This document shows, one piece after another, positions 1 to 10,161 of a stretch of 64,000 nt of DNA. Under the pieces are notes generated by a model. The model ran no database searches and was not told the origin of the DNA. It saw nothing but the letters and a program-made list of their open reading frames with translations. Position numbers and translations under genes: made by a program. The number at the start of each line of letters is the position of its first letter. Positions within the stretch are counted from its first letter, which is position 1. This DNA is from Candidatus Methanobinarius endosymbioticus (GTDB lineage Archaea; Methanobacteriota; Methanobacteria; Methanobacteriales; Methanobacteriaceae), in NCBI GenBank assembly GCA_003315655.1, contig NIZT01000003.1, forward strand, positions 1-64,000. Reading direction: 5' to 3'.

Positions 1-1118
1 TATTAATAATTTTTTTAGCTCTAATCATAGATCTGTTGATGATCATGAAAGAGATTCTTTATCTGCAGCTATAATTGCTTATAATAATTATAAAAAAGCT
101 AAAATGGATTTTAATTCAAACGAAAAAAATATTATCAATGAAAATTATTATGAAATATTAAATGAGGCAAAATCTTTTCTTATAAATGACAATCCTATTA
201 GTGAATCTATTTCTAAATCCTTTGAAATTCATGGACTTTCAAATTCTGATGAAAACATTTTTGATTTGAATAAAAACAACAATGAAGATAAAAACGATAA
301 AAATAGAAAAATAGGAAACTTTTTTGAAAATAATAAAAACCATGAAATTAATGATAATTATTTGTTATTAAAAGAAAAGTTAATTAAAACTAGAAATATT
401 AACAAATCTCAGGAAAAACAAATTAAAAATCAAGAGAAATTAATTGAAAAACTTAAAAATAATAATGATTTTCTTTCTAAAGAATTGAATGAAAAAAATC
501 AAAAAATAGCTTCAATTGAAAAAGACCTAAAAGAATCCAAATTAAAGGAATCAAAAGCTATTTTAAGAGATAAAAAGGTGGCTTCTAAAATAAAACTTCT
601 TAAAACAATTCAAAAAAAATATAAAGAAGAAAAAGAACTTAGAATTTCACTTAAAGAAAAATTGAATAAAAGATTAGCTTTTGATGATTTTACTGAGCTT
701 TCAATGTTTACTCCTATTAAAATAATCAAATCTTTTACAAAAAATGGTCTTAATGAAGCTAATAATATTTATAAATTAAAAAGAGATGATATAGTTTATC
801 TTTCTTCTTCTAAAGGGGAGGTTCTCAAACAGCTAAATTTTCAGTTGATCTAGGAATTAAATCTATTATAACTAGTAAAAATAATGAAAATACCTCCTCA
901 AGCAGAAGAAATTTTTGAGGAAAATGAAATTCCAATTATTAATGAAACAGATTTAGATATTAAATTTTTTAATGATTATGCGTAGCTGATTCAAAAGAAT
1001 TAAATGAAAAATAAATAGTTGGAAGAATAACCAAAAGGAAAAAAATACTCAAAAAACCCAAGCTGATCTTTTAAATGTTATAAATGAATATAGGATTGAA
1101 AGAAAGAGAGTAAACTAA
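1..1118 (+). pseudogene. DUF460 (COG2433) RuvC/RNase H-like protein, 3' part, frameshifted
   Basis: The open frame enters from the left edge of the window. Before the ATG at 104 it already encodes the end of an RNase H-like domain (VDDHERDSLSAAIIAY), so 104 is not the true start. A long charged coiled coil follows (about 370-690). The family's C-terminal domain is then spread over several frames: KRDDIVYLSSSKG breaks near 815-820 where one G seems missing, GGSQTAKFSVDLGIKSII reads on in the next frame, PPQAEEIFEENEIPII in a third, and the end (ADLLNVINEYRIERKRVN) stops at 1118. Known family: archaeal DUF460 proteins join an RNase H-like domain, a coiled coil and a C-terminal domain; the exact role is not established. 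At least four frame breaks argue for a decayed gene. Confidence 0.7.
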
Positions 1119-1356
1119 TTATTTTTTTATTTTTTATATTTCTCATTTTTATTTTTCCTAAATAATATACTTAATATTGCTATTTTATAAATAATTATAA
1201 ATAATTAAAATTGAATAATAGAAATTAATAATTAATTTAGTTAATATCATGTAAAAATTAATTAAATCAATAAAAATTACTAAATGAAATAAAAATATTC
1301 ATTAAGAAGATATTTATCAAAAACATTTAATTATTAAATTTTGATTCTAGTTAATT

Positions 1357-1395
1357 TTAGGAAGATATATTAGGAAGATATATTAGGAAGATATT
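1357..1395 (+). repeat. Three tandem 13-bp copies carrying the wecB Shine-Dalgarno
   Basis: The unit TTAGGAAGATATA occurs three times head to tail at 1357, 1370 and 1383 (the last ends in T instead of A). Each copy contains the purine run AGGAAG, and the third lies 6 nt before the wecB ATG at 1397. The duplication multiplies the ribosome-binding sequence; slippage is the likely origin. Confidence 0.85.
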
Positions 1396-1396
1396 T

Positions 1397-2734
1397 ATGA
1401 AAATAGCTATTGTACTTGGAACAAGACCTGAAATTATAAAAATGGTTTCTATCATTGAGGAAATTAATTCTAGGGGAGATGAATTACTTCTTATTCACAC
1501 TGGCCAACATTATGATCATGAAATGTCAGATCAATTCTTTGAAGAACTAGAATTACCTGCTCCTAATTATAATATTGGGGTTGGATCTGGATCTCATGGT
1601 AAACAAACTGGAAAAATGATGGAAAAAATTGAAGAAGTTTTAATTAAAGAACATCCTGATATTGTTTTAGTTCAAGGAGATACTAATGCAGTTTTAGCTG
1701 GAGCTTTAGTAGCTTCTAAATTATATATTCCTGTCGGACATGTAGAAGCAGGTCTTAGATCATACGATATTACTATGCCTGAAGAAATAAATAGAAAAGC
1801 TGCTGATGTTTGCTCAAAATATTATTTTGTTCCTACAGAAAAATCAGCTATAAATCTATCTATCGAAGGGATTCCAAGAAAAAACATATTCATCGCAGGA
1901 AATACTGTAGTAGATGCTTGTTTTAGAAATTTAAAAATAGCTAAAAAACGTTTTGAAGATAATGAACATGAAAAAAGTTCCAAACTAAGTGAATTATTAC
2001 AATTAGATAATATACTCACTTTAACCATGCATAGAGCTGAAAATGTTGATAATAAAGAACGTTTAATGAATATAATTTCTGCATTAACTGAACTTAAAGA
2101 TTTAAATATAGTTTTTCCAATCCATCCAAGAACTAAAAAAACCATGGAAGAATTTGGTTTATATGATAAACTAGCTAACTTAGATCACATGCACCTTATC
2201 AAACCACTGGGTTATTTAGATTTCTTACTTTTAATGTCAAAATCATTAATTATTCTTACAGATTCCGGTGGTTTACAAGAAGAAGCTATAACTTTAAACA
2301 TTCCTGCATTAACACTTAGATATAATACTGAACGCCCTGAAACTGTTACAATGGGTGGAAATATTTTAGTTGGGGCTAATAAAGATTTAATCATTGAAAC
2401 AGCTAATAAAATATTAAATGACACTGATTTTTACAATAAAATGAGTTTAGCTAAAAATCCTTATGGGGATGGAAGCTCTGGAAAACAAATAGTTGATATT
2501 ATTGAAAAAAGTTATGAAAAAGGAGATTGTATTCTAAAATCTCCTGATGATATTATGGATGTTTTTACCACTCTTATGTCAGAAATTGATGAAGATATAA
2601 CTGTTTTTGATTTTGAAAAGAAAAATAATACTATACTAAGAACAGTATTTAGTAAAAAAGATAATTCAATGAAATTTCCAGAAAATAATTTAAATTTAAA
2701 TGGAATGCAAATATTATATGATAAGTTTAGTTAA
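1397..2734 (+). CDS. wecB: UDP-N-acetylglucosamine 2-epimerase, non-hydrolysing
   Basis: It interconverts UDP-GlcNAc and UDP-ManNAc in the cytoplasm, feeding ManNAc-type sugars into surface polysaccharide or glycoprotein. The Rossmann start GTRPEIIK is at residues 8-15, HTGQHYD at 34-40, [13 protein letters not shown] at 92-104 with Asp95, HVEAGLRS at 115-122 with Glu117, PEEINR at 128-133, MHRAEN at 211-216 and DSGGLQEEA at 289-297, so all recognised active-site elements are present. The start is the ATG behind a triplicated AGGAAG. The protein has 445 residues against the usual 360-380. The excess is a C-terminal tail of about 75 residues rich in Asp, Lys and Asn, with no domain I recognise. 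It is followed 71 bp later by mfnD. Confidence 0.93.
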   Translation: MKIAIVLGTRPEIIKMVSIIEEINSRGDELLLIHTGQHYDHEMSDQFFEELELPAPNYNIGVGSGSHGKQTGKMMEKIEEVLIKEHPDIVLVQGDTNAVLAGALVASKLYIPVGHVEAGLRSYDITMPEEINRKAADVCSKYYFVPTEKSAINLSIEGIPRKNIFIAGNTVVDACFRNLKIAKKRFEDNEHEKSSKLSELLQLDNILTLTMHRAENVDNKERLMNIISALTELKDLNIVFPIHPRTKKTMEEFGLYDKLANLDHMHLIKPLGYLDFLLLMSKSLIILTDSGGLQEEAITLNIPALTLRYNTERPETVTMGGNILVGANKDLIIETANKILNDTDFYNKMSLAKNPYGDGSSGKQIVDIIEKSYEKGDCILKSPDDIMDVFTTLMSEIDEDITVFDFEKKNNTILRTVFSKKDNSMKFPENNLNLNGMQILYDKFS

Positions 2735-2805
2735 ATATATTTTAAGAATAAATATTCTAAAATTAATGTATATTTAAATTAAAGTATAATAATTAAAGAA
2801 AATCA

Positions 2806-4134
2806 ATGATTTTTATAATTTTAATGATTTCTATGACTAAAAACAACAATACTTTTAATTCTAGTATTCATTCTAATAATAACTCTAATTTTAATAGCTT
2901 TGATAATAATAGTTCTAATTCAATTTTAGTTTTTGAGTATTATACTGCTTCTGGAATAAATGATCCTAATATTATTTCTGAAGCTATAACATTAATAGAA
3001 TCTCTTTTAAATGATCTCACTATATTTTCTAAAAAAGAATTTTCAAACAATGATTCTTTAAATGAAAAATATTCGAATGATGAAAATATAAATATTCATT
3101 TTCTTGTTTCAGATAAATTTAATGATATTGGAAATAGTTATGATTCTATTAATAAAAATAAAATTGTTATTGATATTCCTTTAGAGGAATGGTTAAATGA
3201 AAATATATCTTTTTTTGATAGTTGTATGTTTATTTCAGCTGAAAAAAATATGAATTTATATAATTTAACTAAAATAATTGAAGATAATAATGTAAAAATT
3301 TATGGGTCTGATTCTGAGTCTACTTTACTTTCTTCTAATAAATTTTCAACTTTCAAACATCTTCAAAATATTGTAAAACAACCTAAAACTTTTTTATTTA
3401 CTATCACTGATGAAAATCCTTGGGAAATTTCTATTAAAAGTATATTTGAATTTTTATATGATGAAAATAATCCTAATTCAGATGATTATAAGCTGATAGT
3501 CAAACCATTGTATGGTGTAGATTGTCAAGATATGGTTATAATATCTGATTTAGAAGATATCTCTGGTTTAAAAGAAAAATTTCCCGATGATATTAAAGTA
3601 ATTGTACAAGAATTCATTCCTGGTGAAAATGTAAGTGTTAGCCTCATTTCTGATGGTAAACAAGCTATTCCTATAAGTTTAAATAAACAATATATTAATA
3701 TTAATAAGGAAACCCAAGAATATCTTGGAGGAAAACTTCCATATTGTCATCCTCTTACAAAAAAAGCTTTTTCTGTAGCGAAAAAAGCTGTTGAATCAAT
3801 TGAAGGAATTAAAGGATTTGTTGGTGTTGATTTAATTATCAATGATTTAAATAATTCAATTTTAAATAAAACAGATTCAAATAATTTAAATTTAAATAAT
3901 ATTGAAAAAAATGGAGATAATATCTACTTTTTAGAAATTAATTCTAGATTCACTACTCCTTATGTTGGCTTAAGTAAAATAGCTAATTTCAATATGGGTG
4001 GAACTATAATCGAACTACTGGATCATAAAATTGATATTGATTATCTATATAAGAAAAATATTGGATTTAATCAGTTTGATCATGTGGTTAAATTTAAAAA
4101 AAATAATACTTTTTTAGATATTGAAATTTTATAA
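2806..4134 (+). CDS. mfnD: ATP-grasp ligase, probable tyramine--L-glutamate ligase of methanofuran synthesis
   Basis: COG1821-type ATP-grasp protein, the family of Methanocaldococcus MfnD, which joins the gamma-carboxyl of glutamate to tyramine using ATP to build the methanofuran side chain. Visible parts: the family-like N-terminal stretch LVFEYYTASG near residue 46, an ATP-binding strand KLIVKPLYGVDCQDMVI around 227-243, and the metal-binding end YFLEINSRFTTPYVGLS around 373-389. There are two N-terminal candidates, ATG 2806 and ATG 2833. The first about 40 residues are Asn/Ser-rich and not conserved, so the start is uncertain. A second Asn-rich insert lies near residue 355. The next gene is mfnF, another methanofuran enzyme, which supports the assignment. 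A different amino-acid ligase of the same family is the alternative. Confidence 0.75.
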   Translation: MIFIILMISMTKNNNTFNSSIHSNNNSNFNSFDNNSSNSILVFEYYTASGINDPNIISEAITLIESLLNDLTIFSKKEFSNNDSLNEKYSNDENINIHFLVSDKFNDIGNSYDSINKNKIVIDIPLEEWLNENISFFDSCMFISAEKNMNLYNLTKIIEDNNVKIYGSDSESTLLSSNKFSTFKHLQNIVKQPKTFLFTITDENPWEISIKSIFEFLYDENNPNSDDYKLIVKPLYGVDCQDMVIISDLEDISGLKEKFPDDIKVIVQEFIPGENVSVSLISDGKQAIPISLNKQYININKETQEYLGGKLPYCHPLTKKAFSVAKKAVESIEGIKGFVGVDLIINDLNNSILNKTDSNNLNLNNIEKNGDNIYFLEINSRFTTPYVGLSKIANFNMGGTIIELLDHKIDIDYLYKKNIGFNQFDHVVKFKKNNTFLDIEIL

Positions 4135-4222
4135 ATATTAGTTTTTATATGATATTATTAGTAAACTATAAGTAAATCATTAAATAAAAGAATGTTTCAC
4201 TATTAATAATTTAATTATTAAT

Positions 4223-4252
4223 TTAATCATCGTTATATTAATCATCGTTATA
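4223..4252 (+). repeat. Two tandem 15-bp copies upstream of mfnF
   Basis: TTAATCATCGTTATA is repeated perfectly head to tail at 4223 and 4238, in the 227-bp gap between mfnD and mfnF and 110 bp before the mfnF start. It could be a duplicated protein-binding site or simple slippage; the sequence alone cannot say. Confidence 0.8.
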
Positions 4253-4361
4253 TTTAGTTAATAACCAATTAATAATTTAATATTAAGCAATAATTTTTGA
4301 AAGTAAAATTTTAATAGTTTTAAATAATTATTTAATAGAACTAAAATGGAGGGATTTTTTC

Positions 4362-5411
4362 ATGAAAATAGCTGGTTTTGATATTGGTGGTGCAAATACT
4401 GATTTAGCAATAGTGGATTTTGATGAAAATGGTGAAATCAAAAATATTGAATGTACCTTTGAATATCTTCCTATGTGGAGTAATAAGGAAGATTTAGGAA
4501 ATACTCTTTTCAAACTCATTCAAAAAATCGATGATATTGATTCAATTGATGGAATTGGTATTTCTATGACTGCTGAACTTGTTGATGCATATGAAACTAA
4601 AAAAGATGGAGTTTTAGACATTGCAGAAAAATCAAAACGAGAATTTAATAAAAAGTCTTCAAAAAACATTCCAATAGCATTTATTGGTACTAATAATGTT
4701 TTTTCACTTGAAGAATTAAAAAATAATCCTCTTGAAATAGCAGCTGCTAATTGGATAGCTACTGCTCAAATAGCTGCAAAAATAAATCCTAATTGTATCT
4801 TTATAGATACTGGAAGTACAACTACTGATATTATTCCTGTTAAAAATGGAAAAGAATGTGTTAAGGGACGATCTGATTTTGAAAGATTAGGATTTAAAGA
4901 GTTAGTCTATACTGGAACTCTTAGAACGAACTTAGCTAGCTTTTTAAATAAAATTTCTTTTAATGATATAGAGTATAATGTAGCTTCTGAATTATTTGCA
5001 ATTACTGCAGATATTTATAATGTTTTAGAAAAAATATCCCTAGATGATTATGTTTGTGATACCTGTGATGGAGCTGGAAAATCTAAAGAAGAATCTGCAA
5101 GAAGAATTTCTCGAGTTTTATGTGCAGATTTGGATATTCTCTCGTTCAATGATATTGTAGAAATATCTAATGATATTCACAAAAAGCAAGTTGATCAAAT
5201 AGCTGAATCTCTTAAAGAAGTTGTTGAAAGAGAAAAACTTGAACTTGTTGTCACCACTGGGCTTGGAAAAGATATTTTAGCTACTGAAGCAGCTAAAAAA
5301 TTAAACCTTGATGTAAAATCTATGGGTAAAATTTTAACTGATGATGAATGTGTTGTTGCTCCAGCTATTGGAACAGCTCTCATGATAAATGACTATTTAA
5401 ATAAAGTTTAA
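4362..5411 (+). CDS. mfnF: Methanofuran biosynthesis protein, ASKHA-fold condensing enzyme (TIGR03123 type)
   Basis: It belongs to the hydantoinase/ASKHA-like family once annotated as an H4MPT-linked C1 transfer pathway protein and later identified as MfnF, which couples the aminomethylfuran diphosphate unit to gamma-glutamyltyramine. The first phosphate-binding loop FDIGGANTDLA is at residues 6-16, GIGISMTAELVDAY at 64-77, and the second loop IDTGSTTTDIIPV at 148-160. A Cys pair, CDTCDGAG, lies near residue 230. The length of 349 residues is a little above the family's usual size. A strong Shine-Dalgarno (GGAGGG) lies 9 nt before the ATG. Two methanofuran genes in a row (mfnD, mfnF) indicate a small pathway cluster, although the 227-bp gap allows separate promoters. 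Confidence 0.85.
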   Translation: MKIAGFDIGGANTDLAIVDFDENGEIKNIECTFEYLPMWSNKEDLGNTLFKLIQKIDDIDSIDGIGISMTAELVDAYETKKDGVLDIAEKSKREFNKKSSKNIPIAFIGTNNVFSLEELKNNPLEIAAANWIATAQIAAKINPNCIFIDTGSTTTDIIPVKNGKECVKGRSDFERLGFKELVYTGTLRTNLASFLNKISFNDIEYNVASELFAITADIYNVLEKISLDDYVCDTCDGAGKSKEESARRISRVLCADLDILSFNDIVEISNDIHKKQVDQIAESLKEVVEREKLELVVTTGLGKDILATEAAKKLNLDVKSMGKILTDDECVVAPAIGTALMINDYLNKV

Positions 5412-5444
5412 AAAATAGATAATACTTAAAATAATGGGGATATA

Positions 5445-6133
5445 ATGAAGTTATGGCATAAAATTGTTGCAATAATATTAGTTTTATTGTTAGTAATAGG
5501 TGGAATATTTTGTTCTTATGAATTCTTCAGAAAATGAAGAAATAGGGTCTAATAATATTGGATCTGTTATTAAAAAAGACATTTTCACATTATAGTGGTT
5601 CTGAACATAAAATAGCTGTTGTTTCAGGAATGCATCCTCATGAAGAACTTTCAACAGAAGTTTTATCTTCAGTTGTAAAAATGTATGCATTTTTTAACAA
5701 TGTTGAAATAGTAAATTATCAAGTTACAGTAGAGGATAATCCTGAAGATTTTTATAAAAGTAGAGCTAATGGAGAGTCGTTAGTTCATGATTATGTGGTT
5801 AAAGATATAGCTAAAGAAGACTTTGATTTAGTTATAATTGGTCATGACCATGAAGAAGGTTATGGTGAAAGATTTTATATAGTTACTCCTTCAATGGATT
5901 CTAAATTAGTTGAATTAGGGGATAAAGTAATGAAACAAGTTCCTGAATTTAATTATTATAAAAGAAATAAAAGTCAATCAGCTAAAAGTTCATCTATAAC
6001 TACTGTTGATGATCCAATTATAACTACTGGAACTCCCTTATTTGTTTATGAAATATTTGAATGGCTAGATTTTTCAGAAGCTTTTTCTAAATCTCATGAT
6101 TTAATTTCTGCTTCTCATGAACTCCTTAATTAA
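5445..6133 (+). pseudogene. Membrane-anchored protein with a carboxypeptidase-like HxxE motif, frameshifted
   Basis: A GGGGATATAATG start at 5445 opens a short basic head and one strongly hydrophobic segment (KIVAIILVLLLVIGGIF), a signal anchor. The frame stops at 5535. Sequence continues in the +1 frame (SSENEEIGSNNIGSVIKKD) and then in a third frame from about 5580 to the TAA at 6133. The body contains SGMHPHEE and IGHDHEEGYGERFYI. The HxxE pair followed by another His resembles zinc-binding sites of M14 and succinylglutamate-desuccinylase-like enzymes, but the match is weak and I would not assign a substrate. Two frame changes within 140 bp, with the downstream 180 codons open, suggest a fairly recent inactivation. 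Confidence 0.5.
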
Positions 6134-6398
6134 TATAATTGTTTTGGTTAGTAATTTTAATAATATTTTCAATACTAATTGTAATTCTATTTTGAATACT
6201 AATTTTAATTACTATTATTAATTAAAAATAAATAGTAAATAGCTATGAATCAATGTAATAAACCATTTATGTTAATAATCTGATTATAAATGTTATATGA
6301 GTTATATAATAGGTTATATAAGACCTATTAGTTATATAAATTTATTTAAGTTATATAATAGTTTATTAAAATGTATAATTGATAAATTATTTAGTTAG

Positions 6399-6914
6399 TT
6401 AATACCAAACGTCTTTTATTCCAATCAAATAAGCTATTATGTTGGAAATGATATGGATTATGAAAGTTAAAACTGCAATTATGATTATAACTTCTATAGC
6501 TATAGTAGTATATAATAATGCTAAGAGTAATGCTCCAGCTATAAAATCTAGCTGATCTAATATTGGAGCTGGTTTACCTTTACCTATTCCTAATCTTCTT
6601 TTAATGAAACTTCCTGCTGCATCTCCTAAAAGAGCACCAAAACTTAATAAAAATCCCACTACTAATCCATAAACGGGATCCCAAATCAAAACTCCTTCTA
6701 TTGCCCCTATAAGAGTTCCAGTGATGGTTCCAAATACTAAACCTTTCCATGTCACTCCATCGCCGATGATTCTTCTACAATCAGCGAATTTTTTTCCAAA
6801 ATCTATAGGGGTTGTTCCTCCGAATGCAAGTCCGCTGATATTTGCAATATAAGCGGGCATTATGAAATATACTGCACTCAGACAAATCATGACAAAAGCA
6901 GCAATGTCTAACAT
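6399..6914 (-). CDS. carS: CDP-archaeol synthase
   Basis: It transfers CMP from CTP to unsaturated archaetidic acid, giving CDP-archaeol, the activated precursor of archaeal phospholipids; it acts in the membrane. 171 residues, with about five hydrophobic segments separated by a polar loop holding GLAFGGTTPIDFGKKFADCR and RIIGDGVTWKG near residues 29-56, the family's conserved region (DUF46). A second conserved loop, GDAAGSFIKRRLGI, lies near 97-110. AGAGGA lies just upstream of the ATG at 6914. It is divergent from tes, 950 bp away, so two lipid enzymes sit side by side. It converges on the broken gene ending at 6133. Confidence 0.92.
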   Translation of the reverse strand: MLDIAAFVMICLSAVYFIMPAYIANISGLAFGGTTPIDFGKKFADCRRIIGDGVTWKGLVFGTITGTLIGAIEGVLIWDPVYGLVVGFLLSFGALLGDAAGSFIKRRLGIGKGKPAPILDQLDFIAGALLLALLYTTIAIEVIIIIAVLTFIIHIISNIIAYLIGIKDVWY

Positions 6915-6933
6915 TATTTTCCTCTATACTCTT

Positions 6934-7852
6934 ACTATATTAATATTTTTACTATATTTTTACTATATTCTTATTTTTTCTATCTTTTCTTATTTCTTAT
7001 TATTTTCTTGATTTATAAAATTACTTATTTGTTTTCGAATAATAATTCTTTACCTTTATAAAAAATTTCATTTAACTAGTTTTTTTTGCATTTTTTTATT
7101 ATATTTTTCCAAAGAACTTATTAAATTTAAATATATAATGTAATTAAGGACATTATTAAAAATACTATAATTAAAAACAATTACATTTAAAAATATATTT
7201 TTTAAAAATAAAATTTATAATTGAATATTATAATTATTATAAATTAAAATACTATAATTAAAATAAATTAAAATAATTTTAATTAGAAGAATATTATAAT
7301 TATAAATTCTTAATTAAATTTAGTTGAATTTAATTTTACTTTAACTTTAATTAAATTTTTATTTTCTGATTTTTCTAATTAGGTAAATATTTAAATATAA
7401 CACTTAATTATAAATATAATATGTTAGAATATATTAAGATAATATTTTTATAAGATAAATTAGAGTAATTTCAGACAATTGGTTGAATAGAGAACAATTA
7501 TCGTTTAATTTTTTAATAATATTTACTAATACTTATCCTTTCCATGTTTGTTATGTTTTTTATTGATAATATTGTTTTATATTTCAAAAGAATTGTATTT
7601 ATTTCTAATTTAATCATTACATTTAATATTAATTATATTCCTTGCAATTATATTTATTATTAATTATAGATTATTAAAAATAATATAACTTAATATATAA
7701 TTAATAAATTTATAATTATTATAAATTAATAATATTTATAATAAATTTGTACTGTGTTGTATAAAATTATTTGGAGTATAAATCATTATATAATCAGTAT
7801 AAATCATTATATGATTCATTAAATTTAAAATTATATATTAAAAAAGAGCTAT
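6934..7852. other. AT-rich gap between carS and tes
   Basis: About 920 bp of almost pure A+T with no open frame longer than a few dozen codons. It must hold the promoters of the divergent genes carS and tes. The only order I see is the tandem 21-bp repeat next to tes (7775-7816). Confidence 0.6.
7775..7816 (+). repeat. Two tandem 21-bp copies upstream of tes
   Basis: AGTATAAATCATTATATAATC at 7775-7795 is followed directly by a second copy at 7796-7816 with two changes (ATGATT ending). Each copy contains a TATAAAT string about 50-70 bp before the likely translation start, so the duplication could give two TATA boxes. Confidence 0.75.
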
Positions 7853-7864
7853 TTGAGGTTATGG

Positions 7865-9394
7865 GTGATTATTTTGATATTTATTAAAAAAACAATGAGT
7901 TTATGTCCAACTTGTTTTGAACCAGTTGAAGCTGAAGTCTATGAAGAAGATGGAAAAATTTGGATAAAAAAAGAGTGTCCAGAACATGGTAATTTTAATA
8001 ATACTTATTGGACTAATGCAGAACTTTATAAGCGAGTAAATAACTATAATCCTTCCATTAAACCAATAAAAAATCCACAAGTAGATGCATCTTCTAATGA
8101 AGAAGGTCTTGGTTGTCCTAATAATTGTGGTTTATGTAGTGATCATGAAACAGCTACAGTTTTAGGTCTTATTGATGTAACTAATAGATGTAATCTTAAA
8201 TGTCCTATTTGTTTTGCTAATGCTGCGGTTTCAAAAAGATTATTTGAACCTAGTGTGGATGAAATTAGACAAATGTTGAGAAATTTAAGAGATTTAAATC
8301 CAACCCCAACTCCTGCTATACAATATGCAGGTGGAGAACCTACAATTAGAAAAGATTTACCTGAATTAATTAAAATAGCCAAAGAAGAAGGATTTTCTCA
8401 CACACAAATAGCTACCAATGGTTTAAGATTAGCTAGAAAAGAATCCTTTGCAAAAGAATTACTTGATGCTGGACTTAATACTGTTTATTTAGCTTTTGAT
8501 GGTGTTACTGAAGAACCATATATTAACAATCGTGGAAAAAATTTACTTCCTCAAAAAATTCAAGCTATTGAAAACTGTAGAAAAGCAGGGCTTGGTGTAG
8601 TTTTAGTACCTACTTTAGTTAAAGGTATTAATAATGACCAAGTAGGAGATATTATTCAGTTTGCTATTAAAAATATTGATATAGTTCATGGAGTTAATTT
8701 CCAACCAGTTTCATTTGCAGGAAGAACTCCTCAAGATCAAGTTGAAGAACAAAGAATTACAATGCCTGATTTCATTGATTTAGTACATACTCAAACTGAT
8801 GATCAAGTTGATGAGGATGATTTCTACCCTCCAGCTGCAGCTGAACCAATTTCAAGGTTTATAGGTGCTCTTGAAGGAGAAGAACCTTCTGTAACTTTAA
8901 ATTGTCATCAACATTGTGGTATAGCTACTTATATCTTTATTGATGAGGGTAAAATAATTCCTGTTACTAGATTTATTGATGTTGATAGGTTTATGAATTT
9001 CTTAGATGAAAATGCTGAAAGATTAGAAGATGGTGGCTTTGGTATCAAACCAAGAGTTTTAGCTAGGGCTACTAGAGAAATTACTAAGATATTAGATAGA
9101 AATAAAACTCCAGAATCTCTAGATATATCTAAAATTTTAGTAAATGTGTTTAAAGATAGGTCTTATGAAGCATTGGCTGATTTCCACCATAATTCATTAC
9201 TTATATCTTGTATGCACTTTATGGATCCTTTCAACTTTGATGAAGATAGGATTAAAAAATGTGTTATTCATTATGCAGTTACAGATGGCCGTATAATTCC
9301 ATTCTGTACAATGAACTCTATGTATAGACAAGAAATCGAAGATGAATTTTCTGTTCCATTTGAAAAAGGTCAAAAATCAAAATTAAAAGAATAA
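7865..9394 (+). CDS. tes: Radical SAM tetraether lipid synthase
   Basis: The protein matches the MJ0619-like family shown to be the GDGT (tetraether) synthase, which joins the phytanyl ends of two archaeol lipids by radical chemistry. An N-terminal metal-binding head holds CPTC and KECPEHG, then GLGCPNNCGLCSDH. The radical SAM cluster CNLKCPIC is encoded at 8189-8212, followed by YAGGEPTIRKDLPE. More Cys residues in the C-terminal half (CHQHCG, CMHF, CVIHY) fit additional clusters of this family. An upstream TTG at 7853 gives a longer frame, but GAGGT at 7855-7859 is well placed for the GTG at 7865, giving IILIFIKKTMSLCPTC; the ATG at 7895 is a third option with no good ribosome site. The family normally runs to about 500 residues, as here. 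It neighbours carS. Confidence 0.88.
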   Translation: MIILIFIKKTMSLCPTCFEPVEAEVYEEDGKIWIKKECPEHGNFNNTYWTNAELYKRVNNYNPSIKPIKNPQVDASSNEEGLGCPNNCGLCSDHETATVLGLIDVTNRCNLKCPICFANAAVSKRLFEPSVDEIRQMLRNLRDLNPTPTPAIQYAGGEPTIRKDLPELIKIAKEEGFSHTQIATNGLRLARKESFAKELLDAGLNTVYLAFDGVTEEPYINNRGKNLLPQKIQAIENCRKAGLGVVLVPTLVKGINNDQVGDIIQFAIKNIDIVHGVNFQPVSFAGRTPQDQVEEQRITMPDFIDLVHTQTDDQVDEDDFYPPAAAEPISRFIGALEGEEPSVTLNCHQHCGIATYIFIDEGKIIPVTRFIDVDRFMNFLDENAERLEDGGFGIKPRVLARATREITKILDRNKTPESLDISKILVNVFKDRSYEALADFHHNSLLISCMHFMDPFNFDEDRIKKCVIHYAVTDGRIIPFCTMNSMYRQEIEDEFSVPFEKGQKSKLKE

Positions 9395-10161
9395 TTATTT
9401 ATATGTAATTTAATTTAATGTGACATATTTAGATAATTATTTTTATTTTTATTAAAATTTTTAATCATATTTTTACTTTTATATAACTTATTTAAATATT
9501 TTCTATATCATTTTTATTTTTTTTATTATTATTATTTTTAAATTATTTTATAATCAATTGTATAAATTTTTTATACAAATATTTTTTATTAATGATTTTT
9601 CAATAATAATTTTTTAATATTTAATAAATATAACTGATTTATATATAAAATATAATTTTATAAAAAATTTAATATAAAAATTAATATATTATAAAAAATA
9701 TAATATATTGGATTTTATGTAATGTTCATGATAGAATTAATATATTGAAATATGAGATTAAACACAAATAAAGTCAATAATTAAAGCAAATTAATTAAAA
9801 TAAAGTTTAATTGTATAATTTTATATAAATTAACTATAGGAAAAATAAGGAAAATAAAGAAATAATTAAAAATTTATTAAATACTTAATTAAATATTTAA
9901 TTAACTAATTATTAAATAATTAATAAACAAATAATTAATACTTAATTAATTGAATATTAATTTATTATTAACTAGATAATGATTAATTGTTATTTCATTA
10001 AAATAATTATATTTCACTAATTTTAATTAGCTTTAAGAACATATTGATTTAGCTAAATTTGATCATTATTTATATCCTATATGGATATGATATTGTATGT
10101 TTATATTCATAAATATATTATGAGATTTAGCTATTGAACCAACCAAAGGAGCTTAATAAAC
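9395..10161. other. AT-rich gap between tes and mptG
   Basis: About 770 bp, extremely rich in A+T, with no coding frame that looks real. The stretch TATCCTATATGGATATGATAT around 10074-10094 is a small inverted repeat. The mptG Shine-Dalgarno (AAAGGAGC) lies at the right edge. Confidence 0.55.

Noticed and set aside
1822-2424. Open frames on the minus strand inside wecB
   Set aside because: Shadows of the + strand gene; no ribosome sites and no recognisable protein features.
6301-6360. Recurring GTTATATAA strings as a CRISPR-like array
   Set aside because: About four copies with irregular short spacing and AT-only sequence; no spacer pattern and no cas genes. A 7-bp hairpin AATAGGT/ACCTATT at 6308-6329 is the only structure.
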